Of a DNA stretch of 64,000 nt, positions 52,751 to 62,567 are shown in pieces. The notes under the pieces are model-generated. The model searched no databases. It worked only from the letters and a program-made list of their open reading frames with translations, and was not told where the DNA came from. Each line of letters starts with the position of its first letter. Positions within the stretch are counted from its first letter, which is position 1. The stretch is from Streptomyces qinglanensis (GTDB taxonomy: Bacteria > Actinomycetota > Actinomycetes > Streptomycetales > Streptomycetaceae), in assembly GCF_900111245.1 (NCBI RefSeq), contig NZ_FOGO01000001.1, positions 310,001-374,000 on the forward strand, written 5' to 3'. The position numbers and the translations under genes are program-made.

Positions 52751-52838
52751 CCCGCCATCGTGCCAGGCCCGCGCCGTGCGGGAGGCCCCGGCCCGCCCCT
52801 GGTGCGCCCACCGGCGGCAGCGGGTGCCGGCCCGGGTG

Positions 52839-53798
52839 TCAGCGGGTGGCCGCCCAGCGGTAGGCACGGGTGGCGAGTGCGAGCGAGAGCATCCCGACCG
52901 CGGCGCACACCCCCAGGTCCAGTACGACGCGCGCCCAGTCGGGGTGCGGTGCGAAGGTGCGGGCGAAAGCCTCCACCCCGTAGGTGGACGGCAGCAGGTC
53001 CCGGGCCCAGCGGACCACCGGAGGCAGCCCGCCCGCGGGCAGGACGCCCAGCAGCAGCGCCGCCGACATCCCGAGCTGGCCGCCCAGGGTGGCCAGCTCG
53101 GGGCGCGGGGCGAGCAGCCCCAGCGCCGCGCCCAGCCCGGCGAGCGCGGCACCGGCGAGCGGGACGACGGCCGCCAGCACCCACAGTCCGCCCAGCGGGA
53201 GCTGGAAGAGCACACTGCCCGCCACCGCCGTCACCAGCACTCCGGGGACGGTGAAGGACGCGTAGGCGGCCGCCGCGCCCAGCACGACGGAGGCGGCCGG
53301 TACCGGCAGGGTCGCGTAGTGGTCGAGACCGCCGCCCGCACGCAACTGGCCGAAGTACTGGGCCAGCAGGTTCAGCGCCACGAAGGCCACCACCAGCACG
53401 CTGGACCCGGCGACCACGGCCCGCGCCTCCGCGCCGCCGTCCACCACGCCGCGCATCAGGACCATGATCCCCAGCGACTGGAAGGTCGCCACGAACAGGA
53501 GCGGGATCCGCGCCACCCGGGCCCGGGAGAGCTGGGCCCGGTAGACGGCACCCAGCGCGGGCCACAGCCGGGCGCGCGGCGCCAGCGGCGCGCGGGCCGT
53601 GCCGCCGCCCGCTCCGGCGCCGGGGGCGCCGGGCTCCACCGCGGGTGTCCCACCACCCGCGGCTGCGGTGTCCCAGGCGGCCGCGGCGGAAGCGGCGACC
53701 GTACCGCCGCCCGCGCCCCCGCCGGACACGTCGTCCGCCACGCCGTGCTCCACCGCGCCGCCGCCGGTCCGCGTACGGCTGCCCACCGTCGTCCTCAC
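52839..53798 (-). CDS. ABC-2 type transporter permease
   Basis: In this 319-aa protein a Gly/Ala/Thr-rich start of about 75 residues is followed by six membrane helices typical of ABC-2 permeases, with F-V-A-L-N-L-L-A-Q-Y-F-G-Q-L-R near 145 and L-L-P-S-T-Y-G-V-E-A-F near 272 (the conserved region before the last helix). The GTG at 53798 has GAGGAG nine bases upstream. It pairs with the ATPase gene 109 bases upstream. The substrate is unknown. Confidence 0.85.
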   Translation of the reverse strand: MRTTVGSRTRTGGGAVEHGVADDVSGGGAGGGTVAASAAAAWDTAAAGGGTPAVEPGAPGAGAGGGTARAPLAPRARLWPALGAVYRAQLSRARVARIPLLFVATFQSLGIMVLMRGVVDGGAEARAVVAGSSVLVVAFVALNLLAQYFGQLRAGGGLDHYATLPVPAASVVLGAAAAYASFTVPGVLVTAVAGSVLFQLPLGGLWVLAAVVPLAGAALAGLGAALGLLAPRPELATLGGQLGMSAALLLGVLPAGGLPPVVRWARDLLPSTYGVEAFARTFAPHPDWARVVLDLGVCAAVGMLSLALATRAYRWAATR

Positions 53799-53907
53799 CC
53801 GAGCCTGCTCCTCACGTCCCGTACCGTCGGCGCACGGTCCGATGCCGTCTCGTCCCGCCTCGTCGCCTGCGCCGGGCCGCGCCCGCTCCGGCATCCCGTC
53901 CGCGCGC

Positions 53908-54963
53908 TCATGCCTTGACCAGACCCTCGGCGCCGTCCTGGCCCGCCGCGCGGCCGCCGAGGGCCACATACACGTCCTCCAGGCTCGGGGTGGCGAGCCG
54001 GAAGTCGTCCAGGGCCGCGAACGCCTCGCCCGTGGTGACCAGCGCGACCGCCTCCCGCGCGGCGGCGGGCGGCAGCCGCAGCGTCCAGCGGCGGCCGGTG
54101 ACGGCGGCACCCGCGGCGAGCGCGGCCACCTCCGGGATCTCCACCGGAGCGCGCTCGCGCCACACCAGTTCCAGCCGCACCTCGTCGCCGACCGTCGCCT
54201 TCAGCCCGCCGGGGGTGTCGCAGGCGATCACCCGGCCCCGGTCCAGCACGGCCACCCGGTCCAGCACGGTCTCGGCCTCGATCACGTTGTGCGTCACCAG
54301 CAGCACGGTGACCCCGCGCTCGGCGCGCCGCCGGTCGACGGCCGCCCACACCGCGCGCCGCGCGTGCGGGTCCATGCCGGTGGTCGGCTCGTCCAGCACC
54401 AGCAGCGGCCGGTCCCCCACCAGCGCGGCGGCCACGCACGCCAGCCGCCGCTGCCCGCCGGAGAGCCGCTTGAGCGGCCGCGCGGCGAGCTGCGTCAGCT
54501 CCAGCTCGGCCAGCACCTCGTCGCGTGCGGCGCGGGCCGCCGCGGTGTCCATCCCGCGCAGCCGCGCGGTGGTCTCGGCGGCCAGGGAGACGCTCAGTTC
54601 GTCCAGCGCCGTGGACTCCTGCCCGAGGTAGGCCAGCAGCCGGGCGGCCCGCTCGGGATGGCGGACCAGATCGTGGCCGAGCACCTCGACCGCTCCGGAG
54701 TCGGGCCGCAGCAGCCCGGTGAGCTGCCGCACCAGGGTGGACTTCCCGGCTCCGTTGGGGCCCAGCAGTCCGAAGATCTCGCCCTGCCGCACCCGCAGGC
54801 AGACGCCGTCGGTCGCCCGGACGGCGGGCGCCGCCGGTGCGCCGCGCCGGGCCCGCACCGGCGCATAGGTCTTGACCAGGTCCTCGACGCGCACAGCGGT
54901 GCGGATCGGTGCCGTCGCGCTTGCCACCGAGCTGTCCACCGCCTGCCGAGTGCCCGTTCTCAC
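53908..54963 (-). CDS. ABC transporter ATP-binding protein
   Basis: This 351-aa ATPase of the DrrA/CcmA type has Walker A G-P-N-G-A-G-K-S-T near residue 70, the signature L-S-G-G-Q-R-R near 168, Walker B L-L-V-L-D-E-P near 187 and a switch His near 221. The C-terminal 100 residues form the extra domain common in drug and polysaccharide exporters. GTG start. It forms an exporter with the adjacent permease. Confidence 0.95.
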   Translation of the reverse strand: MRTGTRQAVDSSVASATAPIRTAVRVEDLVKTYAPVRARRGAPAAPAVRATDGVCLRVRQGEIFGLLGPNGAGKSTLVRQLTGLLRPDSGAVEVLGHDLVRHPERAARLLAYLGQESTALDELSVSLAAETTARLRGMDTAAARAARDEVLAELELTQLAARPLKRLSGGQRRLACVAAALVGDRPLLVLDEPTTGMDPHARRAVWAAVDRRRAERGVTVLLVTHNVIEAETVLDRVAVLDRGRVIACDTPGGLKATVGDEVRLELVWRERAPVEIPEVAALAAGAAVTGRRWTLRLPPAAAREAVALVTTGEAFAALDDFRLATPSLEDVYVALGGRAAGQDGAEGLVKA

Positions 54964-55122
54964 GACCTATGAGGGTACGCGTCCGGGTTCCGCCGACCCG
55001 CTCCGACCCCTGCGGGCTCCCGGCGCGGCCGGTGGCGGCGGCGCGGTGCGGGTGCGGAGTCGGTGGCGTGCCGCATCGGATACACGGCCACCCCGGCCGC
55101 CGGGACACGACGCACGGGGAGG

Positions 55123-56457
55123 TCAGTCGCCGGCCGGCGCGTGCTCGGCCGCGGCGCCGGAGCGGGCGTCGACCTCGCGCCAGAATCCCGCCCGGATCGC
55201 GTAGCGGTCGTGCTCGTCGATCTGGTCGTCCTTGTGCGCGAGCAGGCCGAACCGGGCCGCGTAGCGGAGCAGCTCGCCGTCGATCCGGTGCGGAATGCGC
55301 GGGTACTCGGCGGAGAGCTGGTCCAGATGGTGCTCACTGATCAGCCGCTCCGTCCAGCGGCGTGCGAAGACCTGACCGACCTCGAAGGGGTCTCCGCTGA
55401 CGGCGGTGATGTCCTCCTCGCGGTCCGCCCAGCGCTGCTCGGCGGTGGTGAGCTGGGCGAGCATCGGCAGAGCCGCGGTCTCGGGCGGTTCGCCGGGGGC
55501 CGACCGCTCGACCCAGCCGCGGTCCGACGACCAGCGCAGCGTGGCCCCAGGCGGCCCCGCGGACGGAGGTGCCTGCTGCCCCTGGCGGCCGAGGTCGGCC
55601 AGATCCTTGGGGGTGGGCACTCCCTCGCTCCGCTGCGGAGGGTGCCCGGACGCGGACTGTCCTGCGTCCGGGCCACCGTCCTCGCCACCGTCCTCGGCCG
55701 CGGGCTGCGGCTCGCCGCCCGCGTCCTCCTCGGGCGGCCGGCCGGACGGGGCGGGGGTCGGGCCGGAGGGTGCGGAGGCGCGGTGGCCCGCGGAACCGTT
55801 CTTGCCGGTCTCCGGCAGCGGTGCGGAGAGGATCGCGGCGATCTCCGGGCGGGGTGCGGGCTGGGGCGCGCAGGGCGCGGAGAGGTCCTTGGCCCGGACC
55901 ACGGGGGTGATCCAGGTCCGGTCCAGCACCCGTCGCTCGTCGGCCTCGGCCACCAGGTCCTCGGACTGGTTGTAGTCCCCGTCGGCGGCCTGGACCGCCC
56001 ACAGGTGGACAGCCACCCCGTGCTCCTTGGCGGACATCAGCCCCGGCAGCAGATCGCCGTCACCGGTCACCAGCACGATGTCGGAGCAGGCCCGGTTGCG
56101 GGCGAGTTCGGTCAGCTCCGCGTGCATGGCGGCGTCCACGCCCTTCTGCGCCCAGCGGCCGTCGCTGCGGGTGAGGGCCCCCAGCCGTACGGTCACCCGG
56201 GGCATCACGCGCAGCCTGCGGTGCTCGGGCTGCGGCACCCGGTCCGGGGCGCCGTCGAACCAGTAGATGCGCAGCAGCGCGCACTGGGTGTCGGCCTCCG
56301 CCTGCCGCCGGAGGGACCCGATGAGACCGGCGTGGTCGACGGTGATGCGCGAGCGGGTGGGTTCCCCGGCCAGCAGGCTGGCGGCGGCGCCCAGCAGGTA
56401 TCCGGCGTCCACCAGGACGACGCAGCGGTCCACGACGTTCCACCCACTCTCGGTCAT
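55123..56457 (-). CDS. NYN-domain protein (putative ribonuclease)
   Basis: In this 444-aa protein the first 190 residues are a NYN (PIN-like) nuclease domain with metal-binding acids in V-L-V-D-A-G-Y near residue 17 and V-T-G-D-G-D-L near 130. A Pro/Glu/Gly-rich disordered linker (about 205-310) follows, then a C-terminal helical domain (335-444). It is expected to cut RNA; the target is unknown. Confidence 0.88.
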   Translation of the reverse strand: MTESGWNVVDRCVVLVDAGYLLGAAASLLAGEPTRSRITVDHAGLIGSLRRQAEADTQCALLRIYWFDGAPDRVPQPEHRRLRVMPRVTVRLGALTRSDGRWAQKGVDAAMHAELTELARNRACSDIVLVTGDGDLLPGLMSAKEHGVAVHLWAVQAADGDYNQSEDLVAEADERRVLDRTWITPVVRAKDLSAPCAPQPAPRPEIAAILSAPLPETGKNGSAGHRASAPSGPTPAPSGRPPEEDAGGEPQPAAEDGGEDGGPDAGQSASGHPPQRSEGVPTPKDLADLGRQGQQAPPSAGPPGATLRWSSDRGWVERSAPGEPPETAALPMLAQLTTAEQRWADREEDITAVSGDPFEVGQVFARRWTERLISEHHLDQLSAEYPRIPHRIDGELLRYAARFGLLAHKDDQIDEHDRYAIRAGFWREVDARSGAAAEHAPAGD

Positions 56458-56668
56458 GACATCCAGCCGAGGCTGTGCCTTCGCGTGCCGGCCGTTCCCC
56501 GTGTTCTTCGAGTCTGCCCGACCGCGCGGGGGTTATCAGCCGGAACTCGATCATCGGCGTGGCGGCCACTGGCAGTAATTGTCCGACATGCACGGCATTT
56601 CCGGTCATGCGAGTCTGAACGGGAGGACCCTCTCGTTCGGAGACGGACCTCCGTCGCAGGAGGCGAAC

Positions 56669-56824
56669 ATGGCGAAGAACAAGAACCGTCAACCTGCCCG
56701 GGAATCCCGCACCGCGGAGGAACAGCAGCGGGAGCGGGAACGCGCGAAGTCGGCCGCCGCGGAGCGGACGCCCCCCACCGGCGCCGCGCGCAAGGGCCGG
56801 GAACGCCGCTTCGGCCACAACTGA
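56669..56824 (+). CDS. 51-aa highly charged protein
   Basis: This short gene has an excellent ribosome site (GGAGG five bases before ATG). The protein is Lys/Arg/Glu-rich: M-A-K-N-K-N-R-Q, a central E-E-Q-Q-R-E-R-E-R-A-K helix, and the end R-K-G-R-E-R-R-F-G-H-N. It could be disordered or nucleic-acid-binding. A longer frame from 56579 is possible but lacks a ribosome site. Function is unknown. Confidence 0.8.
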   Translation: MAKNKNRQPARESRTAEEQQRERERAKSAAAERTPPTGAARKGRERRFGHN

Positions 56825-56858
56825 GCGCCCCGGACCCCCGGCGCCCGTCCGGGCGCGC

Positions 56859-56903
56859 CCTCGTGCCCTGTCCGCGGCTGCCGGCCGCGGACAGGGCACG
56901 AGG
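56859..56903. terminator. Perfect 20-bp-stem bidirectional terminator
   Basis: CCTCGTGCCCTGTCCGCGGC (56859-56878) pairs completely with 56884-56903 around the loop TGCCG. It lies between the 51-aa gene and the convergent dnaE. Confidence 0.85.
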
Positions 56904-57163
56904 GATGACCACGCCGACCGCCCAGGCCACCCGGCGGGGCCGTCGGCCGGCACCCGACGGCCGACGGCCAGCGGAACGCAGACCGCGGACCGGCCACAGC
57001 AGACCGCGGACCGGCCGCAGCGTGCTCGGCGCCGTGCCGCGACCGCCTCCGGGCACCTCCGGGGTCCGGCCCCGGATGCAGGACCGGGTCCGGGAGGCGC
57101 GGGGAGTCGGGCCCCGGCCGGCCTCGGCCGCCCGGCCGGACCGGAGGTCCGAGGCGCCTGGCC
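56904..57163. repeat. Non-coding stretch with a 21-bp tandem repeat
   Basis: A 21-base unit (AGACCGCGGACCGGCCACAG plus C) at 56980-57000 is repeated with one change at 57001-57020, and CGGCCGACGGC-type inverted pieces flank it. No gene is visible. This is the 3' side of dnaE. Confidence 0.6.
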
Positions 57164-60100
57164 TCAGCCCGCCAGGCAGGCGGGGCCCAGCAGCTCCTTC
57201 AGGTCGCCGAAGAGCGCGGGGTCGGGGGTGACCCGGTGCCGGTCCAGCCGCAGCACCGTGGTCTTGCGCGCCCCCTCCAGCCGGACGCGCACCTCGCTGG
57301 CGCCGCGGTGCTGGGTCAGCACATAGCCCAGCTTCTCCACCAGCGGGGGCGTCACCTTGACGGTGGGGATGGTGATGGTGACCGGCGCGGTGGCGGACGC
57401 CTCGCTCAGGTCGGGGACCTGCAGCTCCATGGCGACGAGCCGGGGCACGTCCTCCCGCTTGTCCAGCCGCCCCTTGACGAACACGACGGCGTCCTCCACG
57501 AGCTGGGTGGAGACCAGTTGGTAGGTGGCGGGGAAGAACATGCAGTCGATGGACCCGGCCAGGTCCTCGACGGTGGCGATGGCCCAGGCGTTGCCCTGCT
57601 TGGTCATCTTGCGCTGGAGGCCGGAGATGATGCCGCCGATGGTGACGATGGAGCCGTCGGAGTAGTCGCCGCCGGTCAACTGGGCGATGGCGGCGTCGGC
57701 CTTCTCGTTGAGGACGTGCTCCAGGCCGAAGAGCGGGTGGTCGGAGACGTAGAGGCCGAGCATCTCCCGCTCCTGGGCGAGCAGATAGGTCTTCTCCCAC
57801 TCCTCCTCGGAGAACTGCACGTCCAGGCCGAAGCCGGGTCCCGAGTCCGCCGCGTCGTCCCCGCCGAGGTCGCCGAAGAGGTCGAACTGCCCCTCGGCCT
57901 CCTTCCGCTTGACCTGCACCACGTTGTCGATCATCGGCTCGAACTGCGCGGTGAGGCCCTTGCGGGTGTGCCCCATCTCGTCGAACGCGCCGGCCTTGAT
58001 CAGCGACTCGACGGTGCGCTTGTTGCAGACGACGGCCTCGACCTTGTCCAGGAAGTCCGGGAAGGAGGAGTACTTGCCCTTCGCCTTGCGGCACTTGACG
58101 ATCGAGTCGACGACGTTCTGGCCCACGTTCCGTACCGCGGTGAGGCCGAAGACGATCGTGGAGTCGTCCTTGGAGGTGAAGTTCGCCTCCGACTCATTGA
58201 CGTTGGGCGGCAGTACCTTGATGCCCATCTTGCGGCACTCGTTGAGGTAGACGGCCGACTTGTCCTTGTCGTCGCGCACGGAGGTGAGCAGCGCGGACAT
58301 GTACTCGGCGGGGTAGTTGGCCTTGAGGTAGGCCGTCCAGTAGGTGACCAGCCCGTAGGCGGAGGAGTGCGCCTTGTTGAAGGCGTACCCGGCGAAGGGG
58401 ACCAGCACGTCCCAGACGGCCTGGATGGCGCCGTCCGAGTAGCCGTTGTCCCGCATGCCCTTCTGGAAGTTCACGAACTCCTTGTCGAGAACCTCCTTCT
58501 TCTTCTTGCCCATCGCCCGGCGCAGCAGGTCGGCCTGGCCGAGCGAGTAGCCGGCGAGCACCTGGGCCGCCTTCTGCACCTGCTCCTGGTAGACGATCAG
58601 GCCGTGCGTGATGTCGAGGACGTCCTTGAGCGGCTCCTCCAGCTCCGGGTGGATCGGCGTGATCTCCTGCTGGCCGTTCTTCCGCAGCGCGTAGTTGATG
58701 TGGGAGTTCATCCCCATCGGGCCGGGGCGGTAGAGGGCCGAGACGGCGGAGATGTCCTCGAAGTGGTCGGGCTTCATCATGCGCAGCAGGGAGCGCATCG
58801 GGCCGCCGTCGAACTGGAAGACGCCGAGGGTGTCACCGCGGCACAGCAGCTCGAACGCCTTGGGGTCGTCCAGCGGCAGGTCGAGGAGCTTGAGGTCGAC
58901 GCCCTTGTTCTTGCGGATCATCTTGACCGCGTCGTCCATGATGGTGAGGTTGCGCAGCCCCAGGAAGTCCATCTTCAGCAGGCCGAGCGACTCGCAGCTC
59001 GGGTAGTCCCACTGGGTGACGACGGTGCCGTCGTTCTTCGGCGAGAAGATCGGCGCGTGGTCGATGACCGGCTCGCTGGACATGATGACGCCCGCCGCGT
59101 GCATGCCCATCTGGCGCACCAGGCCCTCGATGCCCATGGCGGAGTCGATGACCTTCTTGACGTCCGGCTCGTTCTCGTACATCCCGCGCACCTCGCCCGC
59201 CTCGCTGTAGCGGGGGTGGTTCGGGTCGGTGATGCCGGAGAGCGGGATGCCCTTGCCGAGCACGTCGGCGGGCATCGCCTTGGTGATGCGGTCGCCCATC
59301 GCGTAGGGGTAGCCCAGCACCCGGGAGGCGTCCTTGATGGCGGCCTTCGCCTTGATCGTGCCGTAGGTGCCGATCATGGCGACCTTGTCGGCGCCGTACT
59401 TCTCCGTGACATAGCGGATCACGTCGCCGCGCCGGCGCTCGTCGAAGTCGATGTCGACGTCGGGCATGGTGACGCGCTCGGGGTTGAGGAACCGCTCGAA
59501 GATCAGTCCGTGGGTGACGGGGTCGAGGTCGGTGATGCCCATGGCGTAGCTGACGATCGAGCCCGCCGCCGAGCCGCGGCCCGGACCGACCGCGATGCCG
59601 TTGTCCTTGGCCCAGTTGATGAAGTCGGCGACCACCAGGAAGTACCCGGGGAAGCCCATGTCGATGATGACCTTCATCTCGTAGTCCGCCAGCTCCTGGC
59701 GGTCCTCGGGCACGCCCCCCGGGAAGCGGCGGGCCATCCCGCGCCGGACCTCCTCGCGGAACCAGGAGATCTCGTCGTATCCCTCGGGCACGTCGAACTT
59801 CGGCATCAGGTTCTTGGGCTCGAACATGCCCTCGGTCTCGATGCGCTCGGCGATCAGGAGCTGCGTGTTGCGGCAGCCCGACTGCCAGGCGTCCGAGGAG
59901 TCGATGCCGTACATCTCCTCGGCGGTCTTGAGGTAGTAGCCGGAACCGTCGAAGCTGAAGCGGTCGGGGTCGGAGAGGTTGCTGCCGGTCTGGATGCACA
60001 GCAGAGTGTCGTGCGCCGCCGACTCACGCGCATAGGTGTAGTGCGAGTCGTTGGTGACCACGAAGGGCGCGTCGAGCTTCCGCGCGATGCGCTCCAGGCC

Positions 60101-60709
60101 GTCCCGCGCCCGCTTGTCGATGTCGATGTCGTGGTCCATCAGCTCGACGAAGAAGTTCTCCTTGCCGAAGATGTCCTGGTACTCCCCGGCGGCCTGGAGC
60201 GCCTCGTCCTCCATCCCCAGCCGGATCTTGGTGCTCACCTCGCCGGAGGGGCAGCCGGTGGTCGCCATCAGGCCCTCGGCGTACTCGGCGAGCAGCTCGC
60301 GGTCCATCCTGGGCTTGCGGAAGAAGCCCTCCAGGCTGGCCCGCGACTGGGCGCGGAAGAGGTTGTGCAGCCCCGTGGCGTTCCTGGCCCACATCGTCAT
60401 GTGGGTGTAGGCGCCGTTGCCGGAGACGTCGTCCCGCTTCTGGTGCGGGGTGCCCCACTTGACCGGGCGGGTGTTCCTGCGGTGGTCGGGAGCCAGGTAC
60501 GCCTCGATGCCGATGATCGGCGTCACCCCGGCGTCCTTTGCGGAGTGGAAGAAGTCGTAGGCCCCGTGCAGATTCCCGTGGTCGGTCATCGCGATGTGCG
60601 ACATGCCCATCTCATTGCAGGCGTTGAACATGTCCTTGAGCCGGGCCGCACCGTCGAGGAGCGAGTACTGCGTGTGCACATGCAGATGAGTGAAGGGGTT
60701 GTCACTCAC
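57164..60709 (-). CDS. dnaE: DNA polymerase III alpha subunit
   Basis: The 1181-aa replicative polymerase starts at GTG after GGAGGTG. The PHP domain is at the N-terminus (H-L-H-V-H-T-Q-Y-S-L-L-D-G near residues 8-18). Catalytic Asp residues are in P-D-V-D-I-D-F near 415 and L-K-M-D-F-L-G near 575. Helix-hairpin-helix, OB and C-terminal domains follow. Length is normal for actinobacterial DnaE1. Confidence 0.97.
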   Translation of the reverse strand: MSDNPFTHLHVHTQYSLLDGAARLKDMFNACNEMGMSHIAMTDHGNLHGAYDFFHSAKDAGVTPIIGIEAYLAPDHRRNTRPVKWGTPHQKRDDVSGNGAYTHMTMWARNATGLHNLFRAQSRASLEGFFRKPRMDRELLAEYAEGLMATTGCPSGEVSTKIRLGMEDEALQAAGEYQDIFGKENFFVELMDHDIDIDKRARDGLERIARKLDAPFVVTNDSHYTYARESAAHDTLLCIQTGSNLSDPDRFSFDGSGYYLKTAEEMYGIDSSDAWQSGCRNTQLLIAERIETEGMFEPKNLMPKFDVPEGYDEISWFREEVRRGMARRFPGGVPEDRQELADYEMKVIIDMGFPGYFLVVADFINWAKDNGIAVGPGRGSAAGSIVSYAMGITDLDPVTHGLIFERFLNPERVTMPDVDIDFDERRRGDVIRYVTEKYGADKVAMIGTYGTIKAKAAIKDASRVLGYPYAMGDRITKAMPADVLGKGIPLSGITDPNHPRYSEAGEVRGMYENEPDVKKVIDSAMGIEGLVRQMGMHAAGVIMSSEPVIDHAPIFSPKNDGTVVTQWDYPSCESLGLLKMDFLGLRNLTIMDDAVKMIRKNKGVDLKLLDLPLDDPKAFELLCRGDTLGVFQFDGGPMRSLLRMMKPDHFEDISAVSALYRPGPMGMNSHINYALRKNGQQEITPIHPELEEPLKDVLDITHGLIVYQEQVQKAAQVLAGYSLGQADLLRRAMGKKKKEVLDKEFVNFQKGMRDNGYSDGAIQAVWDVLVPFAGYAFNKAHSSAYGLVTYWTAYLKANYPAEYMSALLTSVRDDKDKSAVYLNECRKMGIKVLPPNVNESEANFTSKDDSTIVFGLTAVRNVGQNVVDSIVKCRKAKGKYSSFPDFLDKVEAVVCNKRTVESLIKAGAFDEMGHTRKGLTAQFEPMIDNVVQVKRKEAEGQFDLFGDLGGDDAADSGPGFGLDVQFSEEEWEKTYLLAQEREMLGLYVSDHPLFGLEHVLNEKADAAIAQLTGGDYSDGSIVTIGGIISGLQRKMTKQGNAWAIATVEDLAGSIDCMFFPATYQLVSTQLVEDAVVFVKGRLDKREDVPRLVAMELQVPDLSEASATAPVTITIPTVKVTPPLVEKLGYVLTQHRGASEVRVRLEGARKTTVLRLDRHRVTPDPALFGDLKELLGPACLAG

Positions 60710-61010
60710 GACGAGGCCACCTCCGGGCGCGGGTCTTCAGGGGCGAGGGGGAAGTCTACGGCCCGCCACCGACAGTCCCCGAAGCGCCGGAGCCGGGGCC
60801 GGACCGGGGCCGGGCGGAGCGCTGTTCTGCATCCGGGCCACATCCCGGGCTGCTCCCGGGCCACATCCGGGCTGCCCCTCGGGCCGCACCCGGGCCACCC
60901 GGCCCGCATCCGCGCAGAACCATCCTGGCCCCCGGCGGCGTCGACGTAGGTTGGACACTCGGTTCGTCATACACCGGTTTCGGTTCCCTACCGCCCTACG
61001 GAGCGCACCC
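60710..61010. other. Divergent region between dnaE and the DUF2252 gene
   Basis: These 301 bases should hold both promoters. The section 60830-60910 is an imperfect repeat of CCGGGCCACATCCGGGCTGC-like units. The stretch 60950-60975 (TTGGACACTCGGTTCGTCATAC) resembles promoter DNA for the DUF2252 gene, with TTGGAC as a possible -35. No gene is visible. Confidence 0.4.
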
Positions 61011-62360
61011 ATGACCACGGCAGGCCAGGCAGCAGAACGCGGCGAGACCATTCTGGAGGTCTTCGACACGGCCTTCGGCGACCTCCTCGCCGCCGACCCG
61101 GCGGCCTTCCGGACCAAGTTCCGCAAGATGGCGGCCTCCGCCTTCGCCTTCTACCGGGGCACCGCCTGCCTCTTCTACGCCGACCTGACGGCACCCGGCA
61201 GCCCTTACGGACCGGGCGCGGACAGCGGCCCGTTCCTGGACGAGCGCACCAGCCGGGTGTGGATACACGGCGACCTGCACGCCGAGAACTTCGGCACCTA
61301 CATGAACGCCCACGGCCGGGTGCTCTTCAACGTCAACGACTTCGACGAGGCGTACGTGGGCCCCTTCACCTGGGACCTCAAGCGCTTCGCGGCCTCCGTG
61401 GCGCTGCTGGGCTACAGCAAGGCGCTCAGCGACGAGCAGATCACCGCACTGGTGACCACCTACGCCGACGCCTACCGCGACCGCATCCGGGACCTGGTCG
61501 AGGGCGTCTCGGAGAACGAGCCGCCCGCCCTCACCCTGGACACCGCGCGGGGCCCGGTGCTGGACGCGCTCCGCGCGGCGCGCGCCAACACCCGCTTCGG
61601 ACTGCTGGGCACCATGACCGAGATCCGCGACTGGGAGCGCCGCTTCACCCCGGGCGGCGGCTCCGTCGAGCTGGACGAGGAGACCCGGGCCGCGGTGCTG
61701 GCGTCCTTCGACTCCTACCTGGGGACGCTCCCGCACAGCGCGGACCGCGAGCAGCACGGCGCGCACCGCGTCAAGGACGTGGTGGGCCGCCGCGGCATCG
61801 GGATAGGCAGCGCGGGCCTGCCCTCGTACAACATCCTGCTGGAGGGGCACAGCGACGCGCTGGAGAACGACCTGGTCATCTACATGAAGCAGGCGCAGAC
61901 TCCGGCCGTCTCGCGGCACATCACCGACCCGGCGGTGCGCGACTACTTCCGGCACGAGGGCCACCGCACGGTCATCTCGCAGCGCGCGCTCCAGGCGCAC
62001 GCCGACCCCTGGCTGGGCTGGACGGAGCTGAACGGCGCGGGCCAGCTGGTGGCGGAGGTCTCGCCCTACGCGGTGGACCTGGACTGGTCGGAACTGTCGG
62101 ACCCGGAGGAGATGTCGCAGGTCACAGCGGACCTCGCCCGGGCGACAGCGACGATGCACGCCGCCGCCGACGAGGCGGAGAGCGGGCACAGCCTGGTGCC
62201 CTTCTCCACCGAGCGCGCCATCCACGAGGCGATCTCCTCCGACGAGGAGGGCTTCCGCGCGCTGCTGGTGGACTTCGCCCACACCTACGGCGCCCGCGCC
62301 CGGCACGACCACCAGATCTTCGTCGACCTCTTCCGCAACGGGCGCATCAGCGGGATGTGA
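61011..62360 (+). CDS. DUF2252 family protein (kinase-like fold)
   Basis: In this 449-aa protein W-I-H-G-D-L-H-A-E-N-F-G near residue 85 and N-D-F-D-E-A near 107 mimic the catalytic and metal-binding loops of aminoglycoside phosphotransferases. A later L-E-N-D-L-V-I-Y-M-K-Q near 288 may carry the ATP lysine. The order is permuted relative to ordinary kinases, as is typical for DUF2252. The ATG at 61011 follows GGAG. The substrate is unknown. Confidence 0.9.
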   Translation: MTTAGQAAERGETILEVFDTAFGDLLAADPAAFRTKFRKMAASAFAFYRGTACLFYADLTAPGSPYGPGADSGPFLDERTSRVWIHGDLHAENFGTYMNAHGRVLFNVNDFDEAYVGPFTWDLKRFAASVALLGYSKALSDEQITALVTTYADAYRDRIRDLVEGVSENEPPALTLDTARGPVLDALRAARANTRFGLLGTMTEIRDWERRFTPGGGSVELDEETRAAVLASFDSYLGTLPHSADREQHGAHRVKDVVGRRGIGIGSAGLPSYNILLEGHSDALENDLVIYMKQAQTPAVSRHITDPAVRDYFRHEGHRTVISQRALQAHADPWLGWTELNGAGQLVAEVSPYAVDLDWSELSDPEEMSQVTADLARATATMHAAADEAESGHSLVPFSTERAIHEAISSDEEGFRALLVDFAHTYGARARHDHQIFVDLFRNGRISGM

Positions 62361-62567
62361 GGCCCGGGGGAACCTTCCGGTCCCGCGAGCCGCCGCGCGG
62401 GGCCCGGGGGGACCCGCGCGGGCCCGGGCAGCGCCTGGAGGGGCTCCCCGGGCCGTCCGCCGGGCCCCGCGGAGGCGGGCAGGGCCGGGCGGGGCCGCAC
62501 CGGCGCCGGTGGCCGGTTCCCGCCCTTCGCAGACTGCCCGCCCGCTCCCATGGCACACTCGGACCCC

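Noticed and set aside
53795..55108. 437-codon frame opposite the ABC ATPase coding frame
   Set aside because: It has no Walker motifs in this frame and is Arg/Gly/Ala-rich. The ATPase at 53908-54963 explains the region.
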